A stretch of 64,000 bases of DNA from Emmonsiellopsis sp. PD_33 (lineage: Eukaryota; Ascomycota; Eurotiomycetes; Onygenales; Ajellomycetaceae), in contig JANTQF010000037.1 in assembly GCA_032988165.1 (NCBI GenBank), positions 62,001-126,000 on the forward strand, given 5' to 3'. Position numbers and translations under genes: made by a program. Shown here one piece after another: positions 22,574 through 35,007 of this stretch. A model generated the notes under the pieces. It was not told the DNA's origin and did not search any database. It saw nothing but the letters and a program-made list of their open reading frames with translations. How positions within the stretch are numbered: the stretch's first letter is position 1; each line of letters begins with the position of its first letter.

Positions 22574-23152
22574 ATGTCCGTCCTCAGCGTCTCCCTCTCC
22601 CCCACCCACTCCTTCTCCAAATCCCCCGTCTCATCCATCACCCTCATCCCCAACCTAGGCGTCCAAGGCGACGCCCACGCCGGAGAAACCGTCCAGCACC
22701 TCTCCCGCCTGCACATCAAACCCCCGCCACCAAACCTCCGCCAAGTCCACCTCATCCACTCCGAGCTGCTCGCATCCGTGAGTACTAGTGCCGAGACCAC
22801 CGGAAAGCCCCTGCAGCCCGGCGACCTGGGCGAGAACATCACGACGACAGGGCTGGATCTGCTAGCGCTGGGTAAAGGGACGAAGTTGCGATTTGTCGTC
22901 GATGATGGGAAGGATGATGATGATGGGTCGGTTGCGGTGGTGGAGGTGCAGGGGTTGAGGAATCCGTGTCCGCAGATTGACAAGTTTCAGAAGGGGTTGA
23001 AGGAGAAGTTTGTGGTTAGGGATGCGAATCGGGCGGTTGTGGGCAGGCTGGCGGGGGTTATGGGGACGGTTGAGGCTGGGGGGGATATTAGGGCTGGGAT
23101 GAGGATTGTGGTTGAGAAGCCGGCTGTGTATCAGAAGTTGGAGTGTGTTTGA
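22574..23152 (+). CDS. MOSC-domain protein
   Basis: Intronless, 192 residues, consisting almost wholly of a MOSC (molybdenum cofactor sulfurase C-terminal) domain. Features: ITLIPNLGVQGDAHAG (about residues 22-37), VHLIHSELL, GDLGENITTTGLDLLAL (about 83-99) and GLRNPCPQI with the conserved Cys (C134). These match stand-alone YiiM/YuaD-like MOSC proteins, thought to bind a metal-sulfur or molybdenum cofactor and in bacteria linked to N-hydroxylated substrate reduction. The fungal role is unknown. An Asp run (GKDDDDGS) inserts just before the conserved Cys strand. Wobble composition flips from C-ending codons to G/T-ending codons about halfway, as in the EthD-like gene. Confidence 0.88.
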   Translation: MSVLSVSLSPTHSFSKSPVSSITLIPNLGVQGDAHAGETVQHLSRLHIKPPPPNLRQVHLIHSELLASVSTSAETTGKPLQPGDLGENITTTGLDLLALGKGTKLRFVVDDGKDDDDGSVAVVEVQGLRNPCPQIDKFQKGLKEKFVVRDANRAVVGRLAGVMGTVEAGGDIRAGMRIVVEKPAVYQKLECV

Positions 23153-23714
23153 GGGGGGGTGGTTGTAGATAGGTAGGATACCAGTGGTCGAAGGGTATAC
23201 CTGAGCTCTAGGAAGAAGGGTGGATAGATGTGTTGGATGCTTATGATGATTCATGAAACGGCCTTTATTCAATGTCAATATTCCATTTCTTTCGAGCATA
23301 GTATTAATTGGACTTTTTATTTGCGAAAAGGGGACCCGATAAATTCGCGCGTAGAAAGACAAATGTGAATAAGTAGAAACAGAAACAGGCAAGGAAAGAA
23401 AAGGACAAAATCATTATCGTTCAACCCATGTGAAACATACACAAATATTCGTGGGATGGTTGGGGTGGAAATAAGAATATAAAGCACAGAGGGGAACATG
23501 CAACATGTTTCCGACCCAGTAAAATGAAAACAACTCCCAAATGCACGACTGATACAAAAGCAACCTTCTCATATGCCGATCCGTAAACGCCAAGTATTGC
23601 AGATGCTGACTTGAAAGGCCCAGCTCAAATACAGTATGCGCAGGTATGAGGAAGAAAGATTCGAAAGTTTTGAATAGAAGCGGAATGTAATGTGTGAGTA
23701 AGATTTGTATGGCT
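23153..23714. other. Convergent 3' intergenic region
   Basis: This separates the MOSC gene (+) and BLM10 gene (-), tail to tail. The minus-strand ORFs here (22862-23392, 23317-23499, 23414-23803) are antisense or read-through frames without family features. Nothing else was recognised. Confidence 0.45.
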
Positions 23715-26700
23715 CTAAGCGAAATAGCTTTTCCATAAGACCCCAGCAAGATCTTCAACTTGGTCCGGTTCAAACGCCTATTAAAGAGAATCGATGTCAG
23801 CAATCCCTATGTCTAATGTAAGAAAGAAAGAAAAAATCGGAAAGACATACCTTGACATCAATGTGCCAGGTGTCTTGTCGTGTCTTCTTAAAGTCACTAA
23901 TGATCGACTTGACGCTTTGCCCAACAATTCCCGGATCACCGGCCGCTTTGGTACTCAGAGTAATCAACACACCAGGCATCCATGGCGGTGGCGGACTAGT
24001 GTACGGGAAAGCTTGGATGAGGGCCCCAAGACCGAGGACTGCAGCGTGCCTTGTGATAACCAGTCGAGTGTGTTCAGGGGTAGGAGTGCTGGTACCTGTA
24101 GAAACAGCAGAGGAGATACCAGAGCCAAGAGCGCGCGGTCGCTTGGGGAGCGGGTTCTCGACAAGAGCCTTTGTGAAACGGTCGCGTAGCTTGAGAACCA
24201 TATCAGTCCGTAAAACTACGGGGGAGCATCGAATCATTCCCGAAAGTGTCGCAGAAGCACCAGACCGGACTTCATGCTGAATATCCTCAAGCATGCTAGC
24301 CACACAATCAAAGAGCTTTTCACGGTCAACAACGGAAAGCAAGAAAAGGCGCCGGAAGTAAATAATCTGCATGTTGATCATGACCCGAAGGCGTTGATGC
24401 CATGAGGGAGAAGTACGGCCGATTTTTATCAAAGAATCCACAAACTCGGAATCCTCGCCGGCGGGATGCGGGATATTCGGGAGATGGCGGAAAACGTGGT
24501 AAGCGAGTGACTGAAGTTCAGGATCCTCCTTGACATCCATCATATGCAAAAGTTGCTCCGTGAAAGTATCGGGGAAGAATTGCAGGAGCTGGGTGCATTC
24601 ATACGAAGACAGGGTGGAGTCTAACCAGAGAAGAACTGTTTTGCTTCCAGACGTATATGAAGATGGGGTTTGTTGGCCAGGAGTCCGTTCGTGGCGCCAT
24701 TTTTCCAACCTGTCAAACACTTCAATGACCGTGTCTGTAAATTCCTTGCTTGGCTTGTAAGGACGGCTTCCAATAGACGACGATTCTTGCTGTGCCAGCA
24801 TCAACTGGTTTACATCGGCGTATGACTCGTGATACCTAGTGCGATAGATCGATCCTAGAGTATGGCCCATTGCTTCACGGACGCCTTTATAAGGGTGGTC
24901 GAGATGCGCAAGGAAATCTTCAAGAATTGGCTTCTCCAATTGAAAGTGCCAGCCCGAATCCAGGATGCACTGATGAAGCAAGTTGATCTTCGAGCTTTCC
25001 TTGAATGCTGCGTTCGATGTCATATCCAGTCGGAAACTTGTCAACCAATCCACAAGAGGCCATGCACGGCGGGGATCTCTGCATTGCATTACCATATGCA
25101 GGAAAGTGGTCCAGTATCCAGAATTTTCCGGTGTGAGGCCATCAGAAAATATGCGGCGGATAATGGGGAAGGCGTATTCCCACACTACTGTTCGTTTTTC
25201 TACGCTGGTATCGGTGACCGAACCAATGAGGGCGCCCATGATTTCTGCCGTAGCACGGTGTTGATGTTTGTCACTTCCGTCCTCAAAAACAGCAGCGATT
25301 TCTTCTTTGATTTCTTCAAACGTTGCAGCAGTCAACTCGTCCCTCGCCATGAGCTCGAAAACATAAAGCAGCATCATGGCGCTTGACATGCGGAACTTAT
25401 CAGCAGAGGAGTCTCTGGGTTCTTGCTTCAGGTACTTGAAGAACGTAGAAAACCATTCTCGTGTAAATAGCTTTCCCATTTGCTGTCGAACTTTCCACTC
25501 GAGCTTATCGTACTCGATATCCTGCTTGATATTCGATTTATATGCCGGCATAGTTTTACCCCAGACAAGCCAGCCAGGATAGTCATGGTCGACATAGTAC
25601 TCTGCTTCGGGCTTAGCAAAACTTGTCAGGTACTCCTGGGTCCAACCCTCTTCGTATCGCTTAGTTGCGACCTGGATCTTGGAAGGGAAGTGCTGGGTGC
25701 CCATGATGTAGTCCTCAAACTTGTGGTTGCAGACTGCTCTCACGTCTATCATCGTGAAAAGCGCGACAAGCGTTTGGGAGTACATTCCACGCAACCCAGG
25801 GTGAGAATCGATTGATCCCAATACGATCAGATTCACCAGGTTCTCGCTCGCGACGTAGTCGAATCTCAATCCCATTCCAATCACGATTGCTGCGGTCCTG
25901 CTGGCCTTCTTCCAATGAGAAACCCGAGCCATATCCACTAGTTCATCCGACAGTTCGGCTTTTTTCTGTTCTATCAAAGCTCGCTTCTTTTGGATACTGT
26001 CTCGCTTTTTCGTGATTCTCGGCTGCACGTCCTCCCTTGGGGCGATAGCTTTGATAATGTCCTGATCAAGTACCGCCATCCGATCCATTGCGCGACCATA
26101 ATCCATCACCTGGTACACAGCACTTGAACATATTTTTTGGATAGAAGGCTTGTCGACGGTACTAGCCTCAATGAAAGTTTTGATAAGAGCGGGAGCATAT
26201 TTCCAGTGACGACCCACTGGTTTGGCAATGCTACCAAACAAGAGGGAATACAAAGCACCTTTAATCCGAGGGAAGTCATTTTCTTTAACCGCTTTTTGTA
26301 ATGCTTCGATCAAGGGTGGAATAACGAGGAGTCTAGATCCCCAGATTGCTTTGAGAGCAGATTCGCCAGCGCCTTGAGCATTACGTCGAATGTCAGTGTA
26401 CAGGGAGATACTTGACTCTGTAAGGTCAAGTAGAAGGGTTTCGTCTAGCTTTGATCGAGGTCTTGGTGCCGCATTATGTCGGAGTCTCTGGACATGATAC
26501 ACGTTCGCCCGTCGGACAAGTAGAGGTCGAGGGTAGTCCTTTCGAAGGCCACTCACTTTGTATGGCTGGGTGTCTGCCGCAAGAAGTTTGGTGACCCGAT
26601 CAAGAACATGGGCGGACTTTTCGATTCCGACATCAATAAACCACGAGCGGTAAGCGGTGTATAGAGGAGTGAAGCACGAAACGTCATCTTCCTGTTTTTC

Positions 26701-29700
26701 AACCAAGAATCGGTGAACATTATGCAATACCACACCTGCACGACGTCTAATCTCATGAATGGTCGTATAGATCGGGTCGTTCTCTTCCAACAGATATCCA
26801 GAGGGATAAGAAAATGTCTGGCGAATAGCAGAGTCGTCTGAGCCATCCAAAGCTGAATCTGGATCGCGACTCTCTTCCATCGGCTGGCCATTCGCATCGG
26901 TCATATCGATGTCGGGGTCCGCATTCGACGAAATTTCGCCATCGTTCGAAGCAGCAGCCTTGTTATCAAACAACACTGATATGCCGGAAATGATGAGTCT
27001 GAGCAGAACCAATTTCCTTGCCACTTCATCTGACCAGTCTTTCCCGCTGCCGTCTCGATTTATACTCGGCTTTTCGCTTGTCAGGTCGGTAAGTTGTTCC
27101 AAAGCAGTCTCGGCCTGCGACTTAAAAAGTTCAACCGCAAACTCAATCTCCTCCCTCTGAGGAACGTGCCACTTGATCGAAAGTTGGTCTGGGTCTTGTT
27201 TCTGGCCCCACTGCTCTACTTGAATGCCCCGTTCTCGAACATCCGGCTCGTACAAAGAATGATCAACGATATATGTCACCGTAAGGTTCAGCAGCAAGTG
27301 GTGGATGAAATTGGAGACATGCACAGTAGGAATACCCTTGCACTTCTGCTGCATATACAACGCAATGTCGAAAAGTTCTTGTCGGTATTTCAAAACCGCT
27401 GAACCGACGTGGACAACGCACATGCTAAGCATACTGATATTCCATACCAGCCCACGGTCACGGGGCAGGATATCCGAACCAGTCGTTCTGGTGGAGGCCG
27501 CGCCGTTCTCATCTATCTCGGTTCGGATAGACTGGATCAATAGCGGAATGAAGCGTTTCAAAGCTTTCTCTGGGTTGACTTTACAAAGAGCATTGCAAAT
27601 AAACGCCATCGCATCCCGCGCTTGATGGATAACATGGTCGGCAACAAACTCCACAATCTTGTTCAGCGCAGTGTCATACAGTTCCGGAGAAAGTGATGCT
27701 AATAAAGGCATGAGGGTAGCGGGTAAAGTATTCACGACGTTTTCCTCTGGCGAACCACTTCGGACCCGAGCGGCATCTGGAAGATTCTCTAGCAGAGTAA
27801 ATACTCTTCCCAGAAACGATATCAAAAATTCACCAAATCCAGTTGTTGATGAACGTAGGATCATTTCTTCATCTTGGTCAGAGAGAGTTTTATCATAATT
27901 CATCTCGACGGATGCACCCTCCTCCTCCATTCTTTCGAGCTCCCCAGTGATGAATTGCATAGCAAGCATGTTTCCATTAACATCATCGTGGCCTTGGGTA
28001 AGATCTTCGAAAGGTATATTGTAGCAGACTGACTGTATGAAAGCTAACGAATGCAATGATTTTTCGAGGTCATTGGCATCAATTCCAGGCAAGGTTAATC
28101 CAAGTAGTGTGGTGATATGGCAGCGGAATCCTCTGGTCCGTACCAATAGCCTCGATAGGGCCTGCAAAGAGCGAAGGGAGGAAGTTGTCCGATGAACTTC
28201 TACCAGCCCTTGCATGGACGGATATATCCGTTGCAAAGCGCCGGGTAGAATAAGACTCGGTTCCAAATAGGCCAGGCTCTGTAGCGTAGACAGGGCAAAG
28301 TTCATCGCAACGCCGCTCTTCGAATATATTCCCATAAATGTCACCTCCCGTAGACATAGGACAAAGCGTCGTTTCAATGCATCATTCAATTTCCGGTCCG
28401 CGGGAACTTCCATTTCTTCGTTCCGCTCCCGGTTCCACCGCATCACGAAGAAATCCGCAAGGTAGTAAACGAGTTGTGCCAACGTCCTTGACCATGAACC
28501 CGAGTTTGATGGATGGAAAAACGTTTCCACCGCTTCTATCAGCCCTTCAAGTCTAAACAATACCGAATCTTTAGATTCGAGACAGGCCGGTGAGAGCGAC
28601 ATGACCGTCCATCTAGCAATGTTATGAGCAACAGGGTGTTTCCGCGCATCCCTATCGAGCATCACACCCAGCCCTGACGAGAGGTCAACAGCCGCACTGT
28701 AAGTGGAAGTTGCCTGACCAACGGGGATTTCTATAAGTCGCAATATAGCCGTGAATATGAGGGAAGTTTGCTCAGATGTGAAAATACCAAACTCCGAAAA
28801 TGGGAGATAGCTGGCTGAAAGCGAGTCACGGGCCAGTCGCGAGAGAATATCTAAGAAATTCACATCAAAGGTTCTGGATCGGTTAACCAAGGACCAAAGA
28901 TGGAAATATGTTGGTAGATAGTGTTGTGGCATGAGGTCGGATCTATCTTCGGGCCCCGGGGCTGTGGGCATAAACAAGTTCACCAACCCGACAACAACGA
29001 ATGCACCTTCAGTGAAGGAAGTACTGAAGTGGGGAAGGAATTCTTCTAGCATCGCGGGCATCTCCAAAGGATCGAAATATAATTGAGCAAAAGCACAGAG
29101 TTTCGTCAAAGTTTTGATATTCCGTTTCAAATTCGTGGAATGCACCAAACCAGACTGAGATGGCAGGACAAAAACTTTTATTTCCCTGTAAAGCGGTTTC
29201 CAGTCAAGAATCAAGTCCTTGACCGGTCGAAGATAGTGTTTTCTCCTGTTCTGTATTAGCCATGTACAATCTCAAGCCAAATACAAGTCCACTTACTTGG
29301 TCAAGAGCATAAACATGCTAGCAAATCTCTCCGACACATTAGGATCAATTCCCGGAGCCAGGGCAAGCTCATAGTAGAGTTTAACCAGCTTAATCCGTTG
29401 TTCTCGTGTGGGGTCAAACTTCAATGAAAGCCACGCTCTTAATTCCCGGGTCCAGTGTACGGCGCCAGGACTGAAGTCTCCCGATTCAACAGCAATATAG
29501 AGGTGCTTGAGGATTTCTTCAAAGTTATGCTGCCGTTCCTCCTCATCTTCGACATCGTATGGTAGGTACTTGAAATATGGGTATGTCCGCGGCCTATTCC
29601 GTGCTTTCTTCAACGGATCTTCTACCAGTGTTCCGTTGGCTCTGGAGGGCTCGCAGCCTGGTGAGGTTGCCCGCGACATCTCATGGCCGCTCTGAGCATG

Positions 29701-29742
29701 TACTGATGCCAAAGGGTCTAGATATCGGTCTCTAGAGTCCAT
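23715..29742 (-). CDS. blm10: Proteasome activator BLM10/PA200
   Basis: Giant HEAT-like-repeat protein that caps the 20S proteasome. Three exons (minus): 29742-29297, 29245-23851 and 23777-23715, giving 1967 residues; human PA200 has about 1840 and yeast Blm10 about 2140. The N-terminal part (RPRTYPYFKYLPYDVEDEEER) is typical, as is the middle region with TAPGPEDRSDLMPQHYLPTY. The C-terminal domain matches the family end: TRHAAVLGLGALIQAFPY, then PPPPWMPGVL and SDFKKTRQDTWH. The last small exon encodes AFEPDQVEDLAGVLWKSYFA. Its branch point CTGACAT lies before AATAG. The chain ends Tyr-Phe-Ala, whereas yeast and human proteins end Tyr-Tyr-Ala, the gate-opening HbYX-like tail. Reading past the exon-2 donor would lose this tail, which supports the small exon. 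Confidence 0.95.
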
Positions 29743-30622
29743 GACTTTGATAGGAGTATTGGATCGTTGAAATACGAAGAGGAGGACAATGAAATCGTAA
29801 TGAAGGAGGGGAGAGTATGGTGAGGTATGGGTACTATATCACTTGAACGGCATGGAGTGGTCAGCTTGCAATACTCCGCGGACATGAGCAACAAGAACGA
29901 GTATCAACCCACCAGGAGTTTCAAATGTTTTTTTGTTGATCCTTCGCAAGTAATCAAGGAGAGGTCCAAATGTTTATGCTGGGTGGTGTTTGTGTTCCAC
30001 TGTTGTATTTGTTGGTGGTGGGTGGATGGATGGGTCTGGGGAACCACACGGTGGAGATAGCCCAACAAGAAGAAACGTCCCGATCACAGACTGAGCGGTG
30101 AATAGTAGTAGACGGTGATATGTAGCTCGAGACTCGCCGCTGCATCAAATGACTCTCCCAAAGGTCGTCTGGGCAGGCTGGGAGCTGGGTATCGCAGAGC
30201 TCGCTCGGAGGTGAGCAGGCAAGCCGGATCTTGGCACTTTGTTGTTTGGGTGCGTAGTGATGACCTAATCACCAAAGCTGCCCTCCAGCAACAACAACAA
30301 CCAGGATTCGCGGTGTGGGCAACGGGATTAGCCGCGTTGGACTTGATCACTTGCTAGGATGTACGGGCAAAGATTGAGCCAGAATTGTCAAGATGGTGGA
30401 ACACGGATGAACTTGGTTTCACAGCCATGGAAGATAGTTAATGGGGGAAGTACTACGCATTAAGTTACTAATAGTGAACGCAGTCGTCAGGCAGAATCTA
30501 CCTACGCAATACAGTGCAAGAAAGGATTTTGGTGACGGAGACAAGGGATGCCTTTTCCCCTTAAACCCGGCCAATTATATACACCGTCGGTGCAAAGACA
30601 TTCAAGGCCCCAAAACGACACA
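29743..30622. other. BLM10 promoter region and GPI18 3' region
   Basis: No gene was recognised. A short CAA run occurs at about 30290-30302. ORFs 30115-30357 (+) and 30084-30350 (-) overlap each other and lack features. Confidence 0.4.
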
Positions 30623-32185
30623 TCACGCCGGCGGAAGAAACGATGCAAATAATCCTCCCTGAATAAGCGCATATAGCATCATACTCCGAACAAAAACACT
30701 CGGCTTCAGAAACCCCGTCTGTGGGCGTTTATCTTCGAGGACACGAAATGCTAAATACCAGTACCATATCGGATACCCAGACGATATCCGGTTGATGATC
30801 TGTACATGGAAATGCGTGAACCCCAAAATTCCAAGCACTGCCTGGGGGATTGCAAGCCGATAAAGACATGCCTGTCTATGTTCGTTGCGCTCAACAGTGA
30901 CTTCCCGTCCTGCATGTTTTTCTGGCACATCTGAATCGACGAGCCACTTAAAAGGCCACCACGCAGAGACCCACAAGACAATAAGCATAGGAGCCGCTAG
31001 GGCGAACAGTGGCAGATTGGATACCGTCCAGTAACCCAGAAACTTCCCGCTGCCCCTAATAAAACGAAGCAAAGTCAGTGTTGAGATGTAAACAATGAAC
31101 ATCGGAATACATACCAGTAATAGTCCTGCACCCACGTATAAATACTCGGGATAGTATTATTGCACCAACTGCGGGGAACCTCGCTGTCTCGACAGTACAA
31201 GGTAAAGGCATAGTACTGGGGTACGACGGTTCCCAACAATATCAGGCTCCCACCAATGACGACAAAAATCATCCGGTGAATCTGAGAGAGGGAGATCCCA
31301 TTGGAAAGCACGCTCAGTACCCCAAGAACTGCATCATAAGCAAACAAAATACCGCTGAAGATTCCATTGCTGCGGATGGCGGTTGCAAAGGCGAACAGGG
31401 CACCGGCCAGAAGAAATTTCCCATCTCTTGTAAACATCCTTCCATGGCGTTCATCACGTAGTGCAGACGTATATGCATAATATCCGGTGAAGTTTAAGAA
31501 CGCAAATATCGGCTCCCCATAAGGGGCGGACAGGAAAGCCCCTGCGGGAGAAATGATGTGAAACGCCGCGGCAAGAAGCGGCAGGGCTGGGTTACCGCCT
31601 CCAAATACGTTCTGCGTCATTCCGTAGAGAGATAGTACAGACAGATAATGGCAGATATGCGAGAGCCCGATACCAATTACAGCCAGATGGAGAGTTTCGG
31701 GTACGCTCTCTGTGCCAAATTGTCAGCTTCCAGGGTCCGGGGACTTCAACTAATAAAACACCACCAAAAAAAAATTCCGAAATCGAAAATAAAATAAAAT
31801 GAATAAGAATAACAATATACTAACCAAAGGATAAAGCAGCCAAGATTTTCGTATATCCATAGCTAAACGCCCACTCCTGCTCAAAAAGATAGCCGCGTCG
31901 CGCAATATTCAAAAAATAAATCGCGTCCCATCTCGCCAGTTTCAGCAGCGATCCGGGGAAAGCGGGCCATTTGAAGCCGCCATCACCACCAATTGCTCCT
32001 GTTGCTTTCAACGCAGTAGTCGGAAGAAGAGTCGTAGATGTATCATATCCAGGGCCTGGACTGGCGACAATGGCCAGCAGCAACAATCCCTTCCAGAACA
32101 CAAAAAGTGCCGTTAAGGTGCAAATTGGGCTGGCGAGCATAACATTGTATAGCTTCTGCCGGCGAGAAGACGCCAATTCCTTCAT
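30623..32185 (-). CDS. gpi18: GPI mannosyltransferase 2 (GPI18/PIG-V)
   Basis: ER multipass enzyme that adds the second mannose to the GPI-anchor precursor. Three exons (minus): 32185-31825, 31709-31115 and 31055-30623, giving 462 residues, the usual length. Landmarks: an N-terminal membrane segment (CTLTALFVFWKGLLLLAIV), RWDAIYFLNIARRGYLFE with the PIG-V family WD and GY..E residues on the luminal loop, SPAGAFLSAPYGEPIFAF, ATAIRSNGIF, and the final FHVQIINRISSGYPIWYWY. About eight to nine hydrophobic segments are spread along the chain. Donors GTTAGT and GTATGT and acceptors CACAG and TTAG keep phase throughout. It lies 0.9 kb downstream of BLM10's start, same strand, with no sign of a shared function. 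Confidence 0.93.
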
Positions 32186-35007
32186 AGTTCGATGGCCGGT
32201 AACGGAGACAGGAATCGGATCAAGGGCGTTGGGGTGGTGGTTGGTGGTCGGCTCGCATGGCGAGATCGCGGTAAGTTTTTCAGATCTGCCGGATCATACA
32301 TGGAGGATCAGATCTGATTTGATATCACGAAAATGGAACCGCCACAAATGCAGGGAATGACTGTTGATGGGCAGTTCTAGGATTTCTAGGAAGTTTGTAA
32401 TGCTTAGAGAATAAATCCGTAGAGTTTCTTCATTCGTAGTGTCACAATAACTTATCATAATGGTGGCTGTCTTTTTTCTCGCTGGCGAAGCAGCCATCTC
32501 GTTCCAGCCCAGTGTGAACTAAAATAACTCTTCAACTACAATGTAACCGCTCCAGTCGTCTGCCAGCACGCCCGTTTACGAGTTGTTCATGCACCAATTC
32601 TTGCCTTTCCCTGTCATCCACGCCTCGTGCAATTTTCTACATCCCTCATAATCATGTTTTTGTCCGTAACTCATGAACAATCCCTTATTAGTACCAGAGC
32701 TTTTCCAAGCAAGCACCGCAAAAAGGCCCCTCCATCTACCCTCCCCTTCCCCCAGAAAAAGCACGTCAAGCTGTCAACCAGAGGCTGTAGTTTGAGGCCC
32801 AGCAAGCCGCTATGACGACAAGGCTGGCCACTCATCGAGCCAGGACACCAAACAATATCTGACAGCGAACATCCTTTGGGGAGGAGGCGAATACGGAAAG
32901 CAGTCAGCCCGGCTTGAAATGGAGATAGATTAGCAACGAATTGAGGGGTCATGGCTGTCCTATTATCTCGCCGGGTTTGTCATGCATTCTGTCAAGTGGC
33001 GGTCATGCACAGGACAATGGGGATATTATTTCCGAAGGCTGTGGCGGGAGTTTCCCAGAGTGAAGATTTGAGTTTTGACAGCCCAGTTGTATGTTAGCTT
33101 CATGTATCCCTCTGCATTCCGTTGCTAAACAATATTTTTTTGACAGTGATATCGTTTGTTTACCAATAGTGCCCGGGCGCCAGTTTTTCTGCGAGTTGAC
33201 ATGGGTAGCTTCGCGAGCTCCCGCCTCCAAGCCCTTGAAGCTCCAAGCCTGGTGGAAAGCATCGTGTTCGTATCACCTTTCCCAAAGTCTGGACCATGGT
33301 AGCGAAGCTGAAGCCCAGGGAGGGCAGCTTGCAACAAGCCAGCTGCGGATGGTTGACAGACACCGAAGAAAAGCTTAAATAATTAGTAACAAGACAGAGA
33401 CGGACATCGGGGATCCACCACACACACACTTTCTACAAAGCGATGTCAAACGCAGCGGCTGCATGAGTTTGCCCGATGTTGGTTGATATTTTTAAACTCC
33501 AAGATTACGAGACGGGCTCTCGGCATCGGCAACGCCTGTCACTTGATTCCACCCGCCACCACCAAGACTCACCAAGAGCATCGGCATGCATCCCTTCCGA
33601 CTCCCGAGAGGTCCACTCATTCCGTACATAATGCCATCTCGCACAAGTTGCACCGCTCCTATTCTACAGTATGGGAGGGGATATTTTTGCTGTGGGGAGA
33701 CCCGGAGGGTATAGTGATACTCCGTGCCGAACCTTGGAATAACAAGTTGTTAACAACTTGTTACTTGGCCCATCCCCAAATTTAGCATTAGCCAAGCCCC
33801 GCTATGTACACAACTCTGCTGGAATTATGGCCTGAGCCACACGGAATCCCGATACATCTCGATTCAGCCTAGGCAAGACTTGCCTCGCCTCTGGAGTCTA
33901 GGCAGCGTCATTCCAACGACAGGGAACCGTTTGGCAGCCAGCTCCAGTTCACCAATAATAGCAGCCATGATACGCCAGAGGCTGACAGAAATCTTGCAAG
34001 AAGAGGGCGGTGGCAGGTCATTCCCGCATGCTGATGACTGGGAGAATAAATAAGGCTTGCAGGTTGATGAAATGGATGCCTGGCGGAGCTTTGCGAATTT
34101 TAAACTCTCTACGGAATATGCTATGCGATATGCCCGCGCTGGGAAACTCCACCGTCATCGTATTCGGACTCTCTTGACTCCGCTGTGCTTCCTTGTTGCT
34201 CCAGCATTCCGCCTTGTTCCGTGGTAGCTCGCTGTAGGGCTGTCTTGTTTTCAATCGCTCTTCGTCCCCTTGCGCGCAGCATTCTTGGTATTCTTGCCTG
34301 CCCTTCCCACGTTGACTTTCTTTCAACACTGCTTCAATATCTCCGTCTCTCCCTTTGAATTCCCTATTCATGATTCTTGTGGCTCCCTCAAATCGATTGT
34401 GAGCTCAAAGTCCCGAGGACACCCTCCGTCGTACAGCTCTGGGCACCTGCGAGTTGTCCCGCCTCACACGAAATCACGGGCTGTGGTCAGATAGCCACGT
34501 CGTGAGGAATATACAAATCCGCATTTTTCCTAATATAAACCTTGATCTTCGCTTGTTGTCGGAGCTATTTTAAGCTGTCGAAGCTGACAAGAGGCTGGGA
34601 TTGCACTGGTTGAGGGATGTCAGCTTAGAGGCACAGTTACGTCTATCTCCGACATCCTCCTCCCTCTGGTCTGGAGCATTCGTTGGTAGCACTGCTGCTT
34701 CTGTTGTAGCCCCTCTTGCAATTGCCCGTCCCAATTTTCCCTCAAAAGCTGTGTATTCCGCATCCCGTGCAGCTTCTTTCTCTGTTTCGTCCAGTGATTG
34801 AGGCGGAAGTATATAGTTCGTACGACACCAAAGTCTTGGGTTCGTACATGATCTCCGTCCCGATTTCTCTCCCGCACATCATCCGAACCAAAACTTAAGA
34901 CCCTGAGCTTTAGGGGTTTAATAACAATACCCTCTGACCCTGAAGAGAAAGCTGCTGGATGGTCCCCTGGTAGGGATCATCACCACTCTCCCTCCTCTCT
35001 TGGCGCC
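32186..35007. other. 2.8-kb non-coding region with a 24-bp palindrome
   Basis: Divergent promoter space between GPI18 (-) and the unknown gene at 35008 (+). No ORF has convincing features. The notable element is a perfect 24-bp palindrome at 33740-33763 (half-site TAACAAGTTGTT followed by its complement), reported in findings. The stretch 34500-35007 is pyrimidine-rich and probably leader. Confidence 0.45.

Noticed and set aside
22862..23392. Minus-strand ORF of 176 codons antisense to the MOSC gene
   Set aside because: Same cause as above; Pro/His/Ile/Leu repeats without family features.
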